A stretch of 57,839 bases of DNA, taken from Lachnospiraceae bacterium. GTDB taxonomy: Bacteria > Bacillota > Clostridia > Lachnospirales > Lachnospiraceae. The position numbers and the translations under genes were made by a program. The notes beneath the pieces were generated by a model that was not told the DNA's origin, made no database searches, and was given only the letters and a program-made list of their open reading frames with translations. Below, one piece after another: positions 52,212 to 57,839 of this stretch (within the stretch, counting starts at the first letter, position 1; the number at the start of each line of letters is the position of its first letter). The stretch is taken from contig JAFZVZ010000030.1 of NCBI GenBank assembly GCA_017617545.1, forward strand, positions 1-57,839, read 5' to 3'.

Positions 52212-54587
52212 ATGAGAAACCCGATGAACCGGAGGCTGCCCCGCGAACTGAAGGCAGACTTCGGCAAATATTTAGTCATTTTCCTATTTATCACCATGGT
52301 CGTCTCGGTCGTCTCGGGCTTTCTGGTCGCCAACGACGGAATCGCGAAGGCGTACAAGCGCAATCTCGCGGAAAATGAGGTCGAGGACGGCCATCTTTCC
52401 TTCAACGTCCGCCCGGAGGACGAACTCCTCGCGGCGGTGGAACAGAAGGCGAAGCTGAAGTTCACCCGCGCGGACTTCTTTGAGGAGTATGCGGGAGGTG
52501 TGAATGCCGGTGAAGCGAACAATGCAAGCAGTGGTTCGATCGGCAGGGAAGAGACGGAATCAAGAGTCACGCTCCGCGTCTACCGCGCGGGCGACGTGAA
52601 CATCCCCGAGGTCATGGAAGGCCGCCTTCCGCAGGCGGAGGGCGAGATCGCTCTTGATAACCTTCACACAAGTATCGCCGGGATCAAGGTCGGTGACCGC
52701 ATCAGCGTCGGCGGACGCGAGCTGACCGTGACGGGTCTGGTGGCTTTTCCGAACTACAGCGCTCTCTTTAAGGACAACGCGGACATCATGTTCGACGCGG
52801 AGGCGTTCGGCGTCGGGGTGATGTCGGAGGAAGGCTTTGACGCGTTCAACTCCGACCATGTGACGATCAGTTACGCGTGGAGATACGAGACGGAGCCCGC
52901 GACGGACAAGGATCAGCAGGACGCTTCGGAGAAGGTGCTGGAGGCGCTTCGCGACGAGCTGATCGCGGTCAACGCGGATATCATGCAGCGCGCGCTCGCG
53001 GGCGAGAGCGGACTCACGATGCTCGAGGTTTCGGATTATCTGCCGGCGTATGAGAACAAGGCGATCCAGTTCGCCGGCGAGGACATGAACGGCGACGAGG
53101 CGTCCATGATCCTTTTCCTCTATATCGTAGTCGTGGTGCTCGCGTTTATCGTGGCTGTGACGACGATCAACACGCTCTCGAAGGAGGCGTCGGTCATCGG
53201 AACGCTGCGCGCCTCGGGCTACACGAGAGGCGAGATGGTACGGCATTACATGGCGCTGCCCCTCGCGGCATTTATCGCGGGCATGCTCGTCGGAAACGCC
53301 CTCGGCTACACGGTGCTCCGCGATTTCATGGTCGGCATCTACCACGACATGTACTCGCTCGGCAAGGTTGAGACGTTCTGGAACAAGAAGGCGTTCGTGA
53401 TCACGACGCTGTGGCCGACGATCATCATGATCGTGATCAACGCGGTGATCCTGATCTGGAAAATGCGCATCGGCCCGCTGCAGTTCCTGCGCCGCGACAT
53501 CTCCGGACGGAAGAGAAAGCGCGCTCTCAAGCTTTCGCGGAAAATCCCGTTCACCTGGCGGTTCCGCACCCGTATATTGCTGCAGAACCTGCCGAACTAT
53601 ATCACGATGGCGGTCGGCATCATCCTGGCCGGCGCGATCATCATTTTCGGACTGATGTTCGAGCCGCTTCTGCGGGACGTCGCGAAACGCATTGAGGACA
53701 CGAGCATCAGCCGTTACCAGTACATCTTAAAGACGCCCGAGGAGGCCGGCGACGGCGCGGAGAAGTTCGCGATCGCGACGCTCGAGACCACGAAGAAGGA
53801 CTACAAGACGGACGAGGTTTCGGTCTACGGCGTCTCCGCGGACAGCAAGTTCGTGAAGACCGCGATCCCCGAGGGGCAGGCGCTCATCTCGAACGGCTTT
53901 ATGGACAAATACAACGTCTCCGTGGGCGATCGGGTCAGCCTCTATGATAAGTACGCGGACAAAAACTACGAGTTTGTCGTCGCCGGGGAGTACCCGTACG
54001 AGGCGTCGCTCGCGGTGTTCATGAACCTTCCGGAGTTCAATGAGATGTTCGACAAGACGCCCGATTACTACAGCGGGTATTTTGCGGACAGAGACCTTTC
54101 GGAGCTCACGGAATCAAACGTGTACATGCGTCTGGACAGCGAGACGTTCGGCAGCTTCGCCGACCAGCTCTGGAAATCCTTCGCGGACTTCATGGAGCCC
54201 GTCAAATGGTTCGGCGTTCTCATGTTTGTCCTGATGGTCTACCTCCTCGCGAAGCAGATCATTGAGCGCAACTCGGTGAGCATCTCGATGACGAAGATCC
54301 TCGGCTTCACCGGCCGGGAGATCGGCGGTTTGTACATCGTGTCGACGTCGCTTGTGGTTCTCGCCAGCCTGCTTTTGGCGGTGCCGCTTGTCTCGTGGCT
54401 GCTGCGATTGGTCTTCAAGACCTACCTGTACCAGCGCATGAGCGGCTACCTGCCGTACTGCATCGACAGCGCCTGCTACGTCAAGATGGTGCTGATCGGC
54501 CTCGCGAGCTACATCGCGGTTGTGGCGCTGCAGCTTTGGAAGATCCACAGGATCCCGAAGAGCGATGCTCTGAAGACGCTGGAGTAA
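52212..54587 (+). CDS. FtsX/MacB-family ABC permease
   Basis: 791 residues. An N-terminal membrane helix (about 20-43), an extracellular MacB-type core of about 250 residues, an FtsX unit of three helices (about 295-430), one more helix with a second extracellular domain (about 465-650), and a final FtsX unit of three helices ending IPKSDALKTLE. The two-FtsX-unit layout is that of large Firmicute exporters. The first periplasmic-type domain is rich in Asp/Glu. GGAGG is six bases before ATG 52212. It works with the ATPase just upstream under manganese-riboswitch control. Substrate unknown. Confidence 0.9.
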   Translation: MRNPMNRRLPRELKADFGKYLVIFLFITMVVSVVSGFLVANDGIAKAYKRNLAENEVEDGHLSFNVRPEDELLAAVEQKAKLKFTRADFFEEYAGGVNAGEANNASSGSIGREETESRVTLRVYRAGDVNIPEVMEGRLPQAEGEIALDNLHTSIAGIKVGDRISVGGRELTVTGLVAFPNYSALFKDNADIMFDAEAFGVGVMSEEGFDAFNSDHVTISYAWRYETEPATDKDQQDASEKVLEALRDELIAVNADIMQRALAGESGLTMLEVSDYLPAYENKAIQFAGEDMNGDEASMILFLYIVVVVLAFIVAVTTINTLSKEASVIGTLRASGYTRGEMVRHYMALPLAAFIAGMLVGNALGYTVLRDFMVGIYHDMYSLGKVETFWNKKAFVITTLWPTIIMIVINAVILIWKMRIGPLQFLRRDISGRKRKRALKLSRKIPFTWRFRTRILLQNLPNYITMAVGIILAGAIIIFGLMFEPLLRDVAKRIEDTSISRYQYILKTPEEAGDGAEKFAIATLETTKKDYKTDEVSVYGVSADSKFVKTAIPEGQALISNGFMDKYNVSVGDRVSLYDKYADKNYEFVVAGEYPYEASLAVFMNLPEFNEMFDKTPDYYSGYFADRDLSELTESNVYMRLDSETFGSFADQLWKSFADFMEPVKWFGVLMFVLMVYLLAKQIIERNSVSISMTKILGFTGREIGGLYIVSTSLVVLASLLLAVPLVSWLLRLVFKTYLYQRMSGYLPYCIDSACYVKMVLIGLASYIAVVALQLWKIHRIPKSDALKTLE

Positions 54588-54656
54588 GCCCGCTGCTCTT
54601 GTGAGCCGGCAGTATTTCTTCGGAAAATGAAGGACCTATAATAAACCCCATCCCCC

Positions 54657-54685
54657 TTGAATTCCCTCCGCGCGCGTGCTACACT
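54657..54685 (+). promoter_or_regulatory. Promoter of the 54727 lipoprotein gene
   Basis: TTGAAT, 17-base spacer, TACACT, 41 bases before the ATG. Confidence 0.65.
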
Positions 54686-54726
54686 GAACGGTGCAGTATC
54701 CGGAAGGATTTCAGGGGGGATTTATC

Positions 54727-56256
54727 ATGAGAAGACAAGTTACGGCAATCGCGCTGGCGGTTTTGCTGGCGGTCGTGTCGGTTTCCTGCGGGAAGCCGGA
54801 ACCGGAGCCGGAGGCGCCGGAGAAGAAACAGGTTTCGTTTGGATTCCGGACCTACGAGTACAGCGAAGAAACCGGAACGAAGGTTCTATACGAGGAGTAC
54901 GAGAACCGGATCACGGAGCGCTCACTGGCTCAGTACAATGGTGCAGGGGATGTTACGTTCGTCGAAAAATGGTACTACGACAGTACGGGGAAGACGCTTC
55001 TGAAACATGTCGTCTGGTCGAAGGATTATCCGACAAGGTCGGAGGAGTACGACGAGAAGGGGCGGCTGATCCGGCGGTCGGTGAAGTTTGAGGAGGTGCA
55101 TGCGGAGGCGAGAGCCGAGGGGTGGATCCACCTTCATTTTCCGGAGGAGTACAAGAGCGGATTTCCGGAAAAGCTCCCGGATGATGTCGCGGATTGGGAC
55201 GCGTTCAACCATTGGTTTAACATTTGTTCAGAGGTGAAGCCCGGCATTGATGAGATCATCACCGAGTACACGTACGACAGTGATTCCGATGTGATCACGG
55301 GAATCCGGACGTTCACCGGCAGCGGAGAGGTGATCGGGCAGCTTGTGCGCGGCGACGGCGATATCATACTGAAGAAGGTGATCGTCACAACCGATTTTTC
55401 GTATGAGGAGACGTTCGATCCCGAGACCGGGACCGGGACGTGGACGGTCATCGCAGACGACGGGAATTTGAGGCCCTGCGGAACACGAACGTATAACGCT
55501 TCAGGGCAGCTTGAATCCGCTGTCTGGTTTGAGGATCAAACGGAAGAAAATCAGCTTGACTTCACGTATCAGCACGATGCCGACGGGTGTGCGATGTCCA
55601 TGGTTTATACGGACAACGCACAAGGCGGGGTAGCGGCTGTCGTTAACCGCAACTGGGACTCGGAAGGAAGGCTGATCCGCGATGAGGCGGTGTACTCGGA
55701 TCTGTTCTGGGGCGAGTACCAGTCAAGCAACGTGCTGTGGGAGTTCTCATACGACAAGGACGGGAACACGGTGAAGACGCTGTTCTCGCATCAGAGGAAT
55801 GACGGAATCCAGTCGATTGATCTGGTGCTGACGGAGGAGCGGAAGGACAATAAATTCTTAAGGAGGCTCACCGACCACGGGAAGGTTGTGGAGGAGTACA
55901 CGGTGGAGCTTGTCGAGGTTCCCGGGATCGCCGGCAAAGTACAGCACGTGACGGATTACTATAACTACGGGACAGAGGAGAAATGCGAGATATATTACGT
56001 GGATCTTCCGGACCAATATGATCCGGGGGAAACACAGGAGGTCCAGTACAGTGAAATCACACAGGACCAAGGGGATCTGTACGAAGCTGAGTTTGACGAG
56101 GCGGGGATCCTGCGCCGCCTGGTATGCCGCAAGAGCATCGAGACCGTGACCGAATACGACGAGCGCGGACGCATGGTCAAAACGTATTCCCTGACGGATC
56201 CGGGAAGAAAGGAGTCGGGCTACCTCTACGAATACTGGGAGGAGGAAGAATCCTGA
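54727..56256 (+). CDS. Lipoprotein with YD/MORN-like repeats
   Basis: 509 residues. A signal sequence ends in VSVSC with Cys as the likely lipid site, followed by a Pro/Glu linker (GKPEPEPEAPEKK). The rest is made of degenerate beta-hairpin repeats of the form Y(D/N)xxGxLxxxxxxY, for example YDEKGRLIRRSV, WDSEGRLIRDE and YDERGRMVKTY, similar to YD/Rhs or YwqK-type repeats. No toxin or enzyme domain is seen. AGGGGGG precedes ATG 54727. Single gene with its own promoter. Function unknown; it should be anchored on the outer face of the membrane. Confidence 0.8.
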   Translation: MRRQVTAIALAVLLAVVSVSCGKPEPEPEAPEKKQVSFGFRTYEYSEETGTKVLYEEYENRITERSLAQYNGAGDVTFVEKWYYDSTGKTLLKHVVWSKDYPTRSEEYDEKGRLIRRSVKFEEVHAEARAEGWIHLHFPEEYKSGFPEKLPDDVADWDAFNHWFNICSEVKPGIDEIITEYTYDSDSDVITGIRTFTGSGEVIGQLVRGDGDIILKKVIVTTDFSYEETFDPETGTGTWTVIADDGNLRPCGTRTYNASGQLESAVWFEDQTEENQLDFTYQHDADGCAMSMVYTDNAQGGVAAVVNRNWDSEGRLIRDEAVYSDLFWGEYQSSNVLWEFSYDKDGNTVKTLFSHQRNDGIQSIDLVLTEERKDNKFLRRLTDHGKVVEEYTVELVEVPGIAGKVQHVTDYYNYGTEEKCEIYYVDLPDQYDPGETQEVQYSEITQDQGDLYEAEFDEAGILRRLVCRKSIETVTEYDERGRMVKTYSLTDPGRKESGYLYEYWEEEES

Positions 56257-56330
56257 CCGAAAATCTGTAATCCCCCTGCTCGATTTCGGTTTCCCGTCTT
56301 GCATTGACGGGGGCGTTATGGTATTATTCT

Positions 56331-56514
56331 TTGGGAAACGCTGAGGAATTCAATCGATTTCAAGTTTCCCGTTCAGCGTTTCCCAATTTGAATCGATTGA
56401 CGCAATTTGCGCCAATCGCCGCCGAATGCGCGCCCGCGAAGCGGGCATTCCGCTGCGCATTCGTGCGATCTGCCAGAGGCTAAAAGGAAACGCTGATTAA
56501 TCAGCGTTTCCTTT
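56331..56514. repeat. Palindromic intergenic repeat, copy C (longest)
   Basis: Modules in order: TTGGGAAACGCTGA with TCAGCGTTTCCCAA (56331-56386); CGATTGACGCAA/TTGCGCCAATCG; centre GCCGAATGCGC, GCCCGCGAAGCGGGC, GCGCATTCGTGCGATC; and an end hairpin AAAGGAAACGCTGATT/AATCAGCGTTTCCTTT (56483-56514). Same orientation as copy B, opposite to copy A. Confidence 0.82.
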
Positions 56515-56648
56515 GATGTGCGCTCGTGTTGCGGGCGTTCGCGGCCCCTGCCGCGCTGCCGGTCGTTGACACATGCTTTGCGCGAAGCGTGAAGCCGGTG
56601 CCGGGCGGGCAAAATGCAGGGAGAATTTTCCTCGGAGGAATCTAAGAT

Positions 56649-57839
56649 ATGAGCAAATCGATCGATACGATGTCTGTCAACGCCATCCGCGTTCTCGCGG
56701 CTGATGCGATCCAGAAGGCGAAGTCCGGTCATCCGGGTCTTCCGCTCGGCTCGGCTGCCGTTGCATACGAGCTTTGGGCAAAGCATATGAAGCACAATCC
56801 CGCCAACCCCGATTGGCCGAACCGTGACCGGTTCATCCTCTCCGGCGGACATGGCTCGACGCTTCTGTACTCCCTTCTTCACCTGTTCGGCTACGGCCTG
56901 ACCAAGGAAGATATGATGCAGTTCCGTCAGGACGGTTCCCTGACCCCGGGTCATCCGGAGTATCGCCACACCAAGGGTGTTGAGGCGACCACGGGACCTC
57001 TCGGCGCAGGTATGGGTATGGCAGTCGGTATGGCGATGGCTGAGGCTCATCTCGCCGCGAAGTTCAACAAGCCCGGCTATCCGGTTGTTGACCACTTCAC
57101 CTACGTGCTCGGCGGCGACGGCTGCATGATGGAGGGTGTTTCCTACGAGGCAATGTCCCTTGCAGGTACGCTCGGCCTCTCCAAGCTGATCGTGTTCTAC
57201 GACAGCAACAAGATCAGTATCGAGGGTAACACCGACATCGCGTTCACCGAGGATGTTCAGGCAAGATTCCGCGCGATGGGCTTCCAGACGCTCGTTGTCG
57301 AGGACGGCAACAACCTCGAGGAGATCGCAGCAGCGATCGAGGCTGCCAAGGCTGAGACGACGAAGCCTTCCATGATCACCGTGAAGACGCAGATCGGTTA
57401 CGGCTGCCCGGCGAAGCAGGGCAAGGCGTCCGCGCACGGCGAGCCTCTCGGTGAGGAAAATGTTGCAGCCATGAAGGAGTTCCTTGAGTGGCCTTCGCAG
57501 GAAGCATTTTTCGTACCTGAGGAAGTCTATGACAACTACAAGGCACTCGCAGCTGAGCATGCGAAGGATGAGGACGCGTGGAACGCTCTCTTCGCTGACT
57601 ACTGCGCGAAGTTCCCGGAGATGAAGCAGGCTTGGGACGACGAGTTCAACATGGACATCGCGAAGCCTCTCATCGACGACGCAGAGTACTGGGCTTACGA
57701 GGAGAAGGCAGACGCTACGAGAAACCTCGGCGGCTGGGCTCTCAACAAGCTTAAGAATAAGGTTCCGAACCTGATCGGCGGTTCCGCTGACCTCGCTCCG
57801 TCCAACAAGACGGCGATGAAGGAGATCGCGGACTTCAGC
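56649..57839 (+). CDS. tkt: Transketolase, 3' end outside the window
   Basis: The first 397 codons are present and the frame is open at the window edge. Motifs: KSGHPGLPLGSA, SGGHGSTLLYSLL, thiamine diphosphate-binding GGDGCMMEG, and KTQIGYGCPAKQGKASAHG. Full transketolases have about 660 residues. The enzyme moves two-carbon units between sugar phosphates in the pentose phosphate pathway. GGAGG lies ten bases before ATG 56649. Codon use (many GCT and GGT) suggests higher expression than its neighbours. Repeat copy C lies upstream; no clear promoter was found between them. Confidence 0.96.
   Translation, partial: MSKSIDTMSVNAIRVLAADAIQKAKSGHPGLPLGSAAVAYELWAKHMKHNPANPDWPNRDRFILSGGHGSTLLYSLLHLFGYGLTKEDMMQFRQDGSLTPGHPEYRHTKGVEATTGPLGAGMGMAVGMAMAEAHLAAKFNKPGYPVVDHFTYVLGGDGCMMEGVSYEAMSLAGTLGLSKLIVFYDSNKISIEGNTDIAFTEDVQARFRAMGFQTLVVEDGNNLEEIAAAIEAAKAETTKPSMITVKTQIGYGCPAKQGKASAHGEPLGEENVAAMKEFLEWPSQEAFFVPEEVYDNYKALAAEHAKDEDAWNALFADYCAKFPEMKQAWDDEFNMDIAKPLIDDAEYWAYEEKADATRNLGGWALNKLKNKVPNLIGGSADLAPSNKTAMKEIADFS

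Overview
The window reads as a chromosomal segment of a strictly Gram-positive, low-to-moderate-identity Clostridia member, most likely a Lachnospiraceae/Lachnospirales-type anaerobe with about 58% G+C (composition estimated by eye). Supporting signs are the glgC-glgD pair, the long form of PRPP synthetase, DnaD/DnaI-type primosome genes, YesM/YesN two-component genes, LCP and CotH-type surface proteins with Pro/Thr-rich linkers, many lipoproteins, strong AGGAGG ribosome-binding sites, and tRNA genes that do not encode CCA.

Layout. 1-540: four tRNA genes (Tyr partial, fMet, Phe, Lys). 670-4937: an orphan sugar-type solute-binding lipoprotein followed by a YesM-like kinase and YesN-like AraC regulator. 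5035-11143: a zinc-ribbon DUF4428 protein with Gln/Tyr repeats, a large LCP protein and an OmpR-type kinase/regulator pair. 11233-14547: a possible short RNA, a PepD dipeptidase with tandem duplications of its 3' end, and an unusual lipoprotein carrying an intact poly(A) polymerase/CCA-transferase head domain. 14776-16657 (minus): Hsp20 and an NMT1-like binding lipoprotein with a long leader. 17074-20310: xpt, dtd and a membrane-anchored CotH-family protein. 20442-24889 (minus): moxR, DUF58, transglutaminase operon. 25299-31662: an ABC-2 exporter operon, a lipoprotein and a PcfJ-like protein. 31827-33824: a GH31 glycosidase. 33887-34525 (minus): HicAB. 34737-41069 (minus): a membrane protein, prs, dnaI-like, dnaD-like and murC, with five DnaA boxes between dnaD and murC. 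41429-43818: glgC-glgD. 43887-44162 (minus): small HTH regulator. 44280-50591 (minus): an ECF vitamin-type transporter (T, fused AA', S) followed by two surface proteins with transcobalamin-like domains. 51196-54587: a sigma-A promoter, a yybP-ykoY manganese riboswitch with a terminator platform, and a MacB/FtsX-type ABC exporter. 54727-56256: a lipoprotein. 56649-end: transketolase, cut by the window edge.

Four signals go beyond gene content. (1) The word CGGAAAAT (looser CGNAAAAT) is strongly over-represented on both strands, in all reading frames and between genes. (2) A modular palindromic repeat lies between genes at four places and keeps base pairing through compensatory changes. (3) A manganese riboswitch controls an ABC exporter rather than a known Mn exporter family, and an operator-like inverted repeat overlaps its promoter. 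(4) An ECF transporter is linked to proteins whose alpha/alpha toroid plus DUF4430 arrangement resembles animal intrinsic factor/transcobalamin, suggesting a surface capture-and-import system for a cobalamin-like ligand.

All counts and coordinates were worked out by hand from the sequence. No database search was run.
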